Shown here: positions 1 through 5,678 of the stretch, in pieces
Layout: the number at the start of each line of letters is the position of its first letter
Position numbering within the stretch: the first letter of the stretch is position 1
IMG/VR virus record: IMGVR_UViG_3300013286_000501
Location: 1 to 64,000 of that record
Reading direction: 5' to 3' (one strand)
Source: a virus
DNA length: 64,000 nt
Notes under the pieces: model-generated
What the model saw: only the letters and a program-made list of their open reading frames with translations
Told to the model about the DNA's origin: nothing
Database searches by the model: none
Program-made: the position numbers and the translations under genes

Positions 1-58
1 CTCGAACCACTAACACTCTCCGTATGAAGGAGGAAGACTACCATTGTCCTACAGTACC
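1..58 (-). tRNA. tRNA-Met-type (CAT), cut by window edge
   Basis: Minus-strand tRNA missing its 3' end at the window edge. Acceptor 5' strand GGTACTG, D stem GGAC/GTCT and anticodon loop TTCATAC with anticodon CAT are visible, followed by the beginning of a T arm (GGTTCGAG). CAT could be elongator Met, initiator Met or lysidine-modified Ile; the missing 3' half prevents a decision. Confidence 0.65.
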
Positions 59-200
59 ATATAGAAGACAACTGCGAAAACAATGTTGCTGGCACGGCGT
101 TGGTCGCGAAAACCTTTCCTTTCTACTTGGCATTGTTAACTGCCAGTTACTAGACTACAAGGGCCCTTGTGCCTGTGTTCACTGTCAATTGTCTTTTATA
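59..200. other. Non-coding spacer between tRNAs
   Basis: A 142-base stretch without a convincing gene. It contains the palindrome ACAAGGGCCCTTGT and a TGGCA...TGCCA inverted repeat. Short ORFs here lack ribosome binding sites. Confidence 0.4.
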
Positions 201-278
201 TGGTGGATTGCCAGGGAATCGAACCCTGAGTCTTACTCCTTAAAAGGGAGATGTTTTAACCGTTAAACTAGCAATCCC
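201..278 (-). tRNA. tRNA-Lys (TTT)
   Basis: Cloverleaf on the minus strand. Acceptor GGGATTG pairs with CAATCC, the anticodon loop is CTTTTAA with anticodon TTT, the T arm is AGGGTTCGATTCCCT, and 3' CCA is encoded after discriminator A. Confidence 0.9.
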
Positions 279-282
279 GTAT

Positions 283-357
283 TGGTCCCTCCGGGCAGAC
301 TTGAACTGCCAACCAGCGGATTAAGAGTCCGTTGCGCTACCATTGCGCCACAAAGGG
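283..357 (-). tRNA. tRNA-Lys (CTT)
   Basis: Acceptor CCCTTTG/CGGAGGG, D arm GCGCAATGGTAGCGC, anticodon loop CTCTTAA (anticodon CTT) and encoded ACCA end. With the neighbouring TTT gene both lysine codons are covered. Confidence 0.9.
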
Positions 358-418
358 TTAGTTGTATTAAATTGATTTAATGTGCCAACCCTAGACCAAT
401 ACGGGATCTAGAGCGACA

Positions 419-439
419 CTAACGTTTAGCACGTTTCAT
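419..439 (-). CDS. Possible 6-codon leader peptide MKRAKR
   Basis: ATG at 439 follows a good ribosome binding site (GAGGAAACGAT) and lies about 30 bases downstream of a consensus promoter. It reads MKRAKR then TAG, just before the two lysine tRNA genes. The ORF is very short and could be chance; the promoter-SD-ATG arrangement is what is seen. Confidence 0.25.
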   Translation of the reverse strand: MKRAKR

Positions 440-468
440 ATCGTTTCCTCTTTTGTGTTTAAGTTTAA

Positions 469-497
469 AGTATACAACCTTTTGCAGTAGTTGTCAA
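469..497 (-). promoter_or_regulatory. Sigma70-type promoter for tRNA-Lys cluster
   Basis: TTGACA (492-497), 17-base spacer, TATACT (469-474) on the minus strand. It would transcribe the leader ORF, both Lys tRNAs and the Met tRNA. Confidence 0.75.
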
Positions 498-506
498 CTG
501 TTTTTT

Positions 507-582
507 TGGTACCAAGAGTCGGAATCGAACCGACCACACCCTATTCTTCAGACAGGTGCTCTACCAACTGAGCTATCTTGGC
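507..582 (-). tRNA. tRNA-Phe (GAA)
   Basis: Acceptor GCCAAGA/TCTTGGT, D arm GCTCAGTTGGTAGAGC, anticodon loop CTGAAGA (GAA), T arm GTCGGTTCGATTCCGAC and encoded ACCA. Confidence 0.92.
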
Positions 583-588
583 ATTGAT

Positions 589-662
589 TGGGGTGAAAGC
601 GGGAATCGAACCCTGGTCAACTGATTCACAGTCAGCTATGTTACCACTACACTACTAACACC
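589..662 (-). tRNA. tRNA-His (GTG), weak acceptor stem
   Basis: Anticodon loop CTGTGAA gives GTG. The sequence starts with an extra G, as histidine tRNAs need (G-1 opposite C73), and ends in CCCCA. The acceptor stem has two T-T mismatches and the T stem is imperfect, so it may be poorly stable. Confidence 0.75.
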
Positions 663-674
663 ATAAATAAGTGC

Positions 675-1415
675 ATGAATAATATTCCTTTCCTACAGAA
701 AGTTGATAATCTAGGACAATGGGACATTCCTAAAGTTATCAATGATATCCGAAATTTATTTCAGTTATCTGGTTGTAACTGGGATACATGGCAAAGAAAT
801 AACAAATTAACACATGGTCAGTTTGTAGATTCAAAGTTACACGATAACCAAGGTTACTTAAACCTAACATACAATCCTGGATTGTCAAACTCTATTGAAG
901 ATCGTCTATGGTCATTTTCCGGAAGAAAGTTCCAAGAACGAAATGATGTAGCAGACGGTGATCTCCATACTCTGCAACCTGAACTAGCAGGAACATATAT
1001 TGAAGAGCTGTTTAAAAAACTAACACAAGAGCTAGGTCCTGTTCGGCTTCGTTTACATAACAAAGCGGATCAAAAAGGATTATATTGGCATCGAGATGAA
1101 TGGGACGATGTCTCACAATATCGATATCATTTAACCTTATGGACTAATCCTGGACATTTTATAGTCTGGACTAAAGATGAATTTACTTGGCAATATGGAT
1201 TTGATCCCAGAGAAACCAAGAAAGACATAAAAATCAATGCAGAATATATGCCAGTGAATGGCAATATATTTCAAATGGCTACCGGAGTATATCTCCATGG
1301 AGTATCTAGTATTGCAATAGGATGGAACGCTTCTCATCAAATGCAGAGTAGATGTCATCTTGTAGCAATACCTATGGTACCAAATAATAGGCATTTTGAA
1401 TATACTTACAAATAA
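675..1415 (+). CDS. 2OG-Fe(II) oxygenase, aspartyl/asparaginyl hydroxylase type
   Basis: A 246-aa protein and the only plus-strand gene inside the tRNA array. It carries an iron-binding H139-x-D141 pair, then R150 and H152 in an RYHLTLWTNPG stretch, a second histidine at 208 (HGV) and R226 in a CHLVAIP strand. This spacing matches the cupin fold of aspartyl/asparaginyl beta-hydroxylases, which hydroxylate side chains with 2-oxoglutarate and O2. The family call is from motifs; the substrate is unknown. Other 2OG dioxygenase subfamilies are possible. The stop is two bases from the convergent tRNA-Gln gene. Confidence 0.6.
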   Translation: MNNIPFLQKVDNLGQWDIPKVINDIRNLFQLSGCNWDTWQRNNKLTHGQFVDSKLHDNQGYLNLTYNPGLSNSIEDRLWSFSGRKFQERNDVADGDLHTLQPELAGTYIEELFKKLTQELGPVRLRLHNKADQKGLYWHRDEWDDVSQYRYHLTLWTNPGHFIVWTKDEFTWQYGFDPRETKKDIKINAEYMPVNGNIFQMATGVYLHGVSSIAIGWNASHQMQSRCHLVAIPMVPNNRHFEYTYK

Positions 1416-1416
1416 G

Positions 1417-1494
1417 TGGCAGGGGTAATCGGATTCGAACCGATGATACTAATTTCAAAGACTAGTGCTTTAGGCCAAACTAAGCTATACCCCA
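1417..1494 (-). tRNA. tRNA-Gln (TTG)
   Basis: Starts TGGGGTAT like bacterial tRNA-Gln, anticodon loop CTTTGAA (TTG), T arm ATCGGTTCGAATCCGAT and encoded GCCA end. Confidence 0.88.
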
Positions 1495-1566
1495 ACAAAT
1501 AAAACAGGATGCTTATTTTTGAATTAAAAGTTCAATTGTATAAGTTGCTGAACGCATCCTAAAAAC
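1495..1566 (-). repeat. Inter-tRNA hairpin, copy 1
   Basis: Just after the CCA end of the next tRNA, the minus strand has AGGATGC (1554-1560) facing GCATCCT (1506-1512) around an AT-rich interior that includes GTTCAGCAACTT. A diverged second copy lies at 1815-1889. It may be a processing or decay signal. Confidence 0.5.
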
Positions 1567-1649
1567 TGGTGCTGCCTATAGGAATTGAACCTATGTTCTC
1601 TTTCGAGCCGCCTTATCAAGACGGTGCCTAACCATTCGGCCAAAGCAGC
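1567..1649 (-). tRNA. Class II tRNA with Ile-type anticodon GAT
   Basis: Acceptor GCTGCTT/AGGCAGC, a Ser-like D arm, anticodon stem CCGTC/GGCGG with loop TTGATAA (GAT, codon ATC), then a long variable arm (CTC-GAAA-GAG), T arm ATAGGTTCAATTCCTAT and ACCA. The anticodon says isoleucine, but a long variable arm belongs to Leu, Ser or Tyr tRNAs. Shifting the loop to read TGA (Ser) breaks the stem. Amino-acid identity is unresolved. Confidence 0.65.
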
Positions 1650-1656
1650 ATTATAT

Positions 1657-1731
1657 TGGTACCGCCAAAAGGAATCAAACCTCTATTCCCACGTTCGTAG
1701 CGTAGTGTATTATTCATTATACTATGGCGAT
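1657..1731 (-). tRNA. tRNA-Arg (ACG)
   Basis: Acceptor ATCGCCA/TGGCGGT, anticodon loop CTACGAA (ACG), T loop TTTGATT and encoded ACCA. An A at position 34 implies inosine modification by host TadA. Confidence 0.82.
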
Positions 1732-1736
1732 AAAAT

Positions 1737-1814
1737 TGGAAGTGCGGGCCAGATTTGAACTGGCGGTTTTACTGGTTTGCAATCAGTTGCCTTGGACCAC
1801 TCGGCCACCGCACT
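1737..1814 (-). tRNA. tRNA-Cys (GCA)
   Basis: Acceptor AGTGCGG/CCGCACT with the cysteine-type discriminator T before CCA. The anticodon loop TTGCAAA gives GCA and the T arm is GCCAGTTCAAATCTGGC. Confidence 0.85.
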
Positions 1815-1889
1815 ATAATAAAACAGGATCAACTTTTTAGTTTCTGGATAAAAGAAAGTTGTTTAAGTTTGCTGAACTGATCCTAAAAC
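1815..1889 (-). repeat. Inter-tRNA hairpin, copy 2
   Basis: Diverged copy of the element at 1495-1566. AGGATCA (1878-1884 on the minus strand) pairs with TGATCCT (1825-1831), with inner AACTTT/AAAGTT pairing and the shared GTTCAGCAAACTT segment. It again begins right after a tRNA CCA end. Confidence 0.5.
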
Positions 1890-1965
1890 TGGTCTCTCCT
1901 GTGGGACTCGAACCCACGAAATCCTCGCCCCAAACGAGGTGGCATAGCCGCTAACCGAAAGAGAG
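1890..1965 (-). tRNA. tRNA-Pro (TGG)
   Basis: Acceptor CTCTCTT/AGGAGAG, anticodon stem CCTCG/CGAGG with loop TTTGGGG (TGG), T arm GTGGGTTCGAGTCCCAC, encoded ACCA. Confidence 0.9.
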
Positions 1966-1972
1966 ATAAAAT

Positions 1973-2047
1973 TGGCATCCCCTGTTCGATTTGAACGAAC
2001 CCCGGTGATTTTGGAGATCACTGTGCTGCCGCTGACACTAAGGAGAT
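1973..2047 (-). tRNA. tRNA-Trp (CCA)
   Basis: Acceptor ATCTCCT/AGGGGAT with discriminator G. Anticodon stem GTGAT/ATCAC with loop CTCCAAA gives CCA. The T arm is GTTCGTTCAAATCGAAC and 3' CCA is encoded. Confidence 0.88.
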
Positions 2048-2053
2048 ATAAAT

Positions 2054-2143
2054 TGGTGGAAACGGTGAGATTCGAACTCACGGACCCCTTTCGGAGTCGA
2101 CTCCTTAGCAAGGAGCTGCCTTCGGCCACTCGGCCACGTTTCC
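2054..2143 (-). tRNA. tRNA-Ser (GCT)
   Basis: Class II tRNA. Acceptor GGAAACG/CGTTTCC, anticodon loop TTGCTAA (GCT), variable arm GACTCCGAAAGGGGTC and T arm GTGAGTTCGAATCTCAC. The discriminator is A rather than the G usual for bacterial serine tRNAs. Confidence 0.88.
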
Positions 2144-2149
2144 TAAAAC

Positions 2150-2261
2150 TGTTACGACTGGTAGGTCTTGAACCTACAAAGGCTATGACTATGTCTTCGC
2201 CCCGTCCCCTGTCTATGCTATGAGCATAGCGGGAGGTCTTCCATATTCCACTCACAGTCGC
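2150..2261 (-). tRNA. tRNA-like element with hairpin insertion, no CCA
   Basis: Acceptor-like GCGACTG/CAGTCGT and a perfect T arm (GTAGG-TTCAAGA-CCTAC) flank a 112-base body. Where an anticodon arm should be, a hairpin CTATGCT-CAT-AGCATAG is inserted and no normal 7-base loop is found. The 3' end reads ACA after the discriminator, while the complete neighbouring tRNAs encode CCA. It may be a tRNA with an insertion, a decayed class II tRNA, or a tRNA-like RNA with another role. Confidence 0.45.
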
Positions 2262-2268
2262 ATATATA

Positions 2269-2296
2269 ATTATACACGAGTTAAGTAGAATGTCAA
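2269..2296 (-). promoter_or_regulatory. Sigma70-type promoter inside tRNA array
   Basis: TTGACA (2291-2296), 16-base spacer, TATAAT (2269-2274), placed so that transcription starts at about the 5' end of the tRNA-like element. Confidence 0.75.
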
Positions 2297-2302
2297 GTTA
2301 TT

Positions 2303-2397
2303 TGGTGGAAAGCGGAGGAGTCGAACCCCACCCTGTTCTTCACAAGGACCCAGTTTTCAAGACTGGTCGGGGAACCAACTCCCCTGCATCACTTTCC
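2303..2397 (-). tRNA. tRNA-Ser (TGA)
   Basis: Class II tRNA. Acceptor GGAAAGT/GCTTTCC, anticodon stem CCAGT/ACTGG with loop CTTGAAA (TGA), long variable arm, T loop TTCGACT, encoded ACCA. The D arm is extended (GGGG...CCCC). Confidence 0.87.
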
Positions 2398-2403
2398 ATT
2401 ATT

Positions 2404-2478
2404 TGGCGACTCGACGGGGAATCGAACTCCGATAATCGGATAGACAATCCGAAGTAATGACCTTTATACGATCGAGCC
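2404..2478 (-). tRNA. tRNA-Asp (GTC), copy 1
   Basis: Acceptor GGCTCGA/TCGAGTC, anticodon stem TCGGA/TCCGA with loop TTGTCTA (GTC), discriminator G, encoded CCA. Confidence 0.85.
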
Positions 2479-2484
2479 TAAAAT

Positions 2485-2560
2485 TGGCGCCGTCGACGGG
2501 AATCGAACCCGCCTAAATCTGATAGACAATCAGGTGCCCTACCCAGAGGACTACAACGGC
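2485..2560 (-). tRNA. tRNA-Asp (GTC), copy 2
   Basis: Acceptor GCCGTTG/CGACGGC, loop TTGTCTA (GTC), discriminator G, encoded CCA. The body differs clearly from the adjacent Asp tRNA, so this is not a fresh duplicate. The Glu tRNA next door has a similar D and T arm. Confidence 0.82.
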
Positions 2561-2564
2561 AAAT

Positions 2565-2640
2565 TGGTATCGCGGACGGGAATCGAACCCGCCTAGCCAC
2601 CTTGAAAGGGTAGTGACCTAGCCCAGAAGTCAACCGCGAT
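2565..2640 (-). tRNA. tRNA-Glu (TTC)
   Basis: Acceptor ATCGCGG/CCGCGAT, anticodon stem CTACC/GGTGG with loop CTTTCAA (TTC), T arm GCGGGTTCGATTCCCGT, encoded ACCA. Confidence 0.85.
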
Positions 2641-2646
2641 GTAATT

Positions 2647-2736
2647 TGGTGGATCATGAAGGAATTGAACCTAACTGCCAGCCACCCAACAATATTATGG
2701 CAACGATTTTACAGACCGCCGTTGGGAACATGATCC
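2647..2736 (-). tRNA. tRNA-Tyr-like (GTA) without normal D arm
   Basis: Acceptor GGATCAT/ATGATCC is perfect and the anticodon stem GCGGT/ATCGT carries loop CTGTAAA (GTA). Only about ten bases lie between acceptor and anticodon stem, so no D arm can form. The long variable region has a TGCCA/TGGCA stem whose loop contains GTTGGG, complementary to CCCAAC in the D region. Expression of an altered Tyr tRNA is plausible but untested. Confidence 0.55.
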
Positions 2737-2975
2737 AAAACACACTCTAGCAGTTTATCTTTCTGCCTCTCTGTACTATGTACTCGGAACGAATGTGTGT
2801 ATTAAAATGCTCTACCGCTATGCGTTTAGACACCGTCGTAAGGTGAATGAAGAACACTTTAATACGATCTAATTTTTAGTCCCACAAGAGGGATTCCATC
2901 CTAGTCGCCGCCCGTTTGCTAGATGTTTATACTGCCTAGCGAGGACCTCGTTTCCTCATAACACAGTTTGCGATG
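2737..2975 (-). other. Structured non-coding stretch
   Basis: No credible ORF in 239 bases. The minus strand can form an 11-bp stem (2857-2867 with 2809-2819) around CACC-TTACGAC-GGTG, a CGAGG-TC-CTCG hairpin, and a CATCTAG/CTAGGATG stem. It lies between the 50-aa ORF and the tRNA array and may be a leader or small RNA; no known family recognised. Confidence 0.35.
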
Positions 2976-3128
2976 TTAACGACCTCCGCAGAGTATCTCT
3001 CGCTTTCTCATAGCTTCATAACTTTGAGCAGCTCTTGCTAACTTGTTCTCGAACAACTGTTTAAGTTGTTCGGGGGTTAGAGTGTGCTGTTTAAGCCAAT
3101 TCACTTCTTTGATCTTTTTATCGTCCAT
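2976..3128 (-). CDS. Small protein, 50 aa, unknown
   Basis: Starts MDDKKIKEVNWL and is rich in K, E and Q; it should form a charged helix. It begins 13 bases after a terminator and precedes the tRNA array. The ribosome binding site is weak. Composition is like other small phage proteins, but no family is recognised. Confidence 0.5.
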   Translation of the reverse strand: MDDKKIKEVNWLKQHTLTPEQLKQLFENKLARAAQSYEAMRKREILCGGR

Positions 3129-3140
3129 TTTCTTAATCGG

Positions 3141-3175
3141 AAAACAAAAAACCCCAGGGTTCTTAATCCTGGGGT
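3141..3175 (-). terminator. Rho-independent terminator
   Basis: Minus-strand hairpin ACCCCAGG/CCTGGGGT (3168-3175 with 3151-3158) followed by a T-rich run (3141-3150). It ends the transcript of the 47-aa ORF. Confidence 0.85.
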
Positions 3176-3200
3176 CCTTGGAAGTTAAAATGTAATCTAG

Positions 3201-3344
3201 TTACACTTTGGTCTCCTGGGACCCCGAGTTAATCTCCGGTGTGCGATCATAACTTGACAGACTATTAATCGCTAACCAGCCGGCGGACATGCATCCAACC
3301 TGTTTGGCTATCGTATTAAAATGTTGTCTTTGTTGCGATTGCAT
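3201..3344 (-). CDS. Small protein, 47 aa, unknown
   Basis: Starts MQSQQRQHFNTIAKQ and has one hydrophobic stretch (VGCMSAGWLAI). A complete expression unit supports it: consensus promoter at 3403-3431, a leader hairpin at 3376-3393, ribosome binding site AAAGAGAAAAC, and a terminator 26 bases after the stop. The product is unknown; the strong promoter suggests an early host-directed protein. Confidence 0.6.
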   Translation of the reverse strand: MQSQQRQHFNTIAKQVGCMSAGWLAINSLSSYDRTPEINSGSQETKV

Positions 3345-3375
3345 TTTGTTTTCTCTTTAAACCTTTGTTTACATC

Positions 3376-3393
3376 GACAGCACCATTGCTGTC
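3376..3393 (-). promoter_or_regulatory. 5' leader hairpin shared with 62633 gene
   Basis: ACAGCA-4 bases-TGCTGT hairpin in the untranslated leader, preceded by ACATAG. Nearly the same ACATAGACAGCAAT..TGCTGT occurs in the leader of the plus-strand gene at 62633. Confidence 0.55.
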
Positions 3394-3402
3394 TATGTGT
3401 TA

Positions 3403-3431
3403 ATTATACATTTATTTAGTCTCGTTGTCAA
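3403..3431 (-). promoter_or_regulatory. Consensus sigma70-type promoter
   Basis: TTGACA (3426-3431), 17-base spacer, TATAAT (3403-3408): a perfect match to the bacterial vegetative consensus. Confidence 0.85.
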
Positions 3432-3506
3432 CCACTTTTTGCAATTTTGGCAAAATATTTTAAAGTATTTTGTCTAGTTGCCTACAATGCTTGCTAACTT
3501 AACTCC

Positions 3507-3535
3507 ATTGTACAGGTATTTACCTCACCTGTCAA
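3507..3535 (-). promoter_or_regulatory. Second sigma70-type promoter
   Basis: TTGACA (3530-3535), 17-base spacer, TACAAT (3507-3512). It overlaps the 3' end of the glycosyltransferase gene and points to the small-ORF/tRNA region. Confidence 0.7.
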
Positions 3536-4397
3536 CCACTATTTGCAAATTTGGAAACATTGTTTTTGTAACTAATTCTGTTACATTTTTTGTTACCAGC
3601 TGTTTTCTAGCAGTCCACCAATTGTAACACCTATTTCTCAACTGGTCAAGTCCCACAGGATCTTGTATGTATTGATGTACTAGCGTAGGAACCAATGCCC
3701 AGTTGTCAATCTGTATAGCAGGAAAATCTAAACCATGCATGTTTGCCCAATAGTCACTGCGCTCAACTATAGGGATACATCCTGCTTCTAGAGCTTCTGT
3801 TACACGGAAGTTATCCATGATGATAGCACCACGAGGACAAGGAACAAACATACTGTCCCTATACATTTTGCTCATTTCGGCAGGAGTTAGTCTAGGACCA
3901 TGATGCCCTGCAACATATAAATTACCATTAGGTATAGAACTCATAGCCTGTGCCATGTTATTCCTATTTTGATCCCATCGTGCTCCCACGCAGGCCCATA
4001 TAAACTTACGTTGATCGGCTGGTGGATTTTCAGTATGTGCAGTGAATCCCGTATTGTAACCTAGCGGAATGTGCATGACATTATTGGGCACTGAATTGCG
4101 GTAGTAGTTTCTTAATACAAACTTGCAATCTTTGTAACTAGAAATGTCGTCAGCAGTAGATTCATCTGTTAAATGCACCATGCCAAAGTTTAAACCACGA
4201 CGAGTCATTTCTGCAACATATTCATTATGATACGGTGCCCAGCAAATTGCATCAACAATTACACTGTTGTCAATAAACTGTGTGTGATCTAGATTTTCAA
4301 CTGTGCGATGTGGAATATCTTGGAACAAGTATTCAACCCATTCATCTTCCCAAACACTACTTCTAGCACGTTGCCAAACAATTGTAAGTTCTTGCAT
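3525..4397 (-). CDS. Exostosin-like glycosyltransferase
   Basis: About 290 aa from the start MQELTIVWQ; the alternative upstream ATG would overlap the preceding methyltransferase. The C-terminal half has the exostosin/GT47-like signature: DSMFVPCPRG, then an R before EALEAGCIPIV. Such enzymes transfer sugars from nucleotide donors. It is the last gene of a glycosylation island and follows a SAM methyltransferase by one base. A truncated copy of its first 25 residues lies at 4947-5113. Donor and acceptor are unknown; modification of host surface polysaccharide, phage protein or DNA are all possible. Confidence 0.6.
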   Translation of the reverse strand: MQELTIVWQRARSSVWEDEWVEYLFQDIPHRTVENLDHTQFIDNSVIVDAICWAPYHNEYVAEMTRRGLNFGMVHLTDESTADDISSYKDCKFVLRNYYRNSVPNNVMHIPLGYNTGFTAHTENPPADQRKFIWACVGARWDQNRNNMAQAMSSIPNGNLYVAGHHGPRLTPAEMSKMYRDSMFVPCPRGAIIMDNFRVTEALEAGCIPIVERSDYWANMHGLDFPAIQIDNWALVPTLVHQYIQDPVGLDQLRNRCYNWWTARKQLVTKNVTELVTKTMFPNLQIVVDR

Positions 4398-4398
4398 G

Positions 4399-4947
4399 TT
4401 AATCTTTCTGAAATGCCCAAGTAACACCGTCAACTATCTGTGCATCTGGAACTAGTTCTTGAACAGCTTGCATAACACCGGGCCATGTGTGGTGATAATC
4501 GTCACCAGATAGTATACCACCGGATTTAACTTTTGGCATCCACGCTAGAATATCTGCCTTTACATCTTTGTATTCGTGGCTAGCATCTAACATGACAAAG
4601 TCTAGACTGTTGTCTTCGTATGAAGCTGCCGCTTCCAAACTGGTCATGCGTTTAGGATTATAATATCCTTCAACTGATTTCATATTGTCGATGAAATGAT
4701 TATATAGTTGGTCTTGTTGAACCATTTCGTCATTCTGATGTTCTAGAGATCCCGCCCATGTATCAACAACATCGAATTTAATATTCTTACCGCTGTTGGC
4801 AATTGCCACAGCAAGGTAAGAAGTGCTCTTGCCTTTCCATGCCCCTACTTCAACAAAGTGGTCGCCTTCATCTGCATTTTCTACAGCATAGGTGTAGATT
4901 GAGATGTAGTTAAACCATCCCTCGATTGTGTGATAAAAGTGATCCAT
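4399..4947 (-). CDS. Class I SAM methyltransferase, copy A
   Basis: 182 aa. SAM-binding motif VEVGAWKGKS near residues 32-41, acidic FDVVDTW after strand 2, and DFVMLDASHEY then GGILSGDDYHHTWPGV: the class I fold of the Methyltransf_24/CmcI-type group often found next to glycosyltransferases. The close relative at 5110-5661 shares these motifs and the MDHF..TIEGWF start, so the two arose by tandem duplication. TAATG overlap with the upstream relic suggests coupled translation. Likely an O-methyltransferase acting on a sugar; substrate unknown. Confidence 0.7.
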   Translation of the reverse strand: MDHFYHTIEGWFNYISIYTYAVENADEGDHFVEVGAWKGKSTSYLAVAIANSGKNIKFDVVDTWAGSLEHQNDEMVQQDQLYNHFIDNMKSVEGYYNPKRMTSLEAAASYEDNSLDFVMLDASHEYKDVKADILAWMPKVKSGGILSGDDYHHTWPGVMQAVQELVPDAQIVDGVTWAFQKD

Positions 4948-5113
4948 TATATTTTTCCTTTTATTTTATGTATAAGATTTCTTAATAATTCTTCAGTTGG
5001 TGCAGAACACAGATCATGTGTGATTGTTTTTACTGTTTCAACAGGTATTCGACCCATTCATCTTCCCAGACACTATCTCTAGCACGTTGCCAAACTAAAG
5101 TTAATTCACTCAT
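4947..5113 (-). pseudogene. Internally deleted copy of exostosin-like gene
   Basis: ATG at 5113 overlaps the stop of the upstream methyltransferase (ATGA). The first 25 residues (MSELTLVWQRARDSVWEDEW...) nearly repeat the start of the intact glycosyltransferase, then the frame stops at 5030. In another frame the sequence continues as a K/T/L-rich tail like the intact protein's C-terminus, ending at a TAA that overlaps the next ATG. This fits a duplicated methyltransferase-glycosyltransferase unit that lost its middle. Confidence 0.7.
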
Positions 5114-5661
5114 GGTTTTTTATAAATCCAGCAGCCATTTTCAATTTGGCAACCCGGAAATTGTTCGTCAGCGGCTTTCATTACTCCGGGAAAGTCTCTT
5201 TGATAGTCGTCCCCTGCTAGAACTCCGCCGGACTTAACTTTAGGTAACCAAGCCAAAATATCTGCTTTAACATTTTCATAATCATGGCTAGCATCCAATA
5301 GAACCATATCTAAGCTGTTATCTGCATATTCAGCGGCAGCTTCTAAACTAGTGGTTCTTTTTGGTGTATAATACCCTTCGACAGGTTTCATATTACTTAG
5401 AAAGTGTTCGTATAATGTATCAGCAATAACCATAGGATCAGTACAATGATACACTTCATCCGAACCACGCCATGTATCTACTACATCAAATTTAATTTGT
5501 TTGCCACTGTTAACAATTGTTGTAGCTAGATATGCTGAACTTTTACCTTTCCATGCACCAACTTCAACAAAGTGAGATCCGTCAACTGCTTCTGCAACTG
5601 CTCTGTTGTAGATATTGTGGAACTGAAACCAGCCCTCAATTGTTTCAAAAAAATGATCCAT
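5110..5661 (-). CDS. Class I SAM methyltransferase, copy B
   Basis: 183 aa. Motifs VEVGAWKGKS, FDVVDTWRGS and MVLLDASHDY..GGVLAGDDY match the copy at 4399-4947 throughout. Same family and probable role: methylation of a glycan made by the neighbouring glycosyltransferases. Both copies keep all SAM-binding motifs, so both may be active with different specificity. Confidence 0.7.
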   Translation of the reverse strand: MDHFFETIEGWFQFHNIYNRAVAEAVDGSHFVEVGAWKGKSSAYLATTIVNSGKQIKFDVVDTWRGSDEVYHCTDPMVIADTLYEHFLSNMKPVEGYYTPKRTTSLEAAAEYADNSLDMVLLDASHDYENVKADILAWLPKVKSGGVLAGDDYQRDFPGVMKAADEQFPGCQIENGCWIYKKP

Positions 5662-5678
5662 TATATTTTTCCTTTATG

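Noticed and set aside
1863-2255. A 130-codon open frame across the tRNA array
   Set aside because: It crosses several well-folded tRNA genes, has no ribosome binding site and no protein-like composition.
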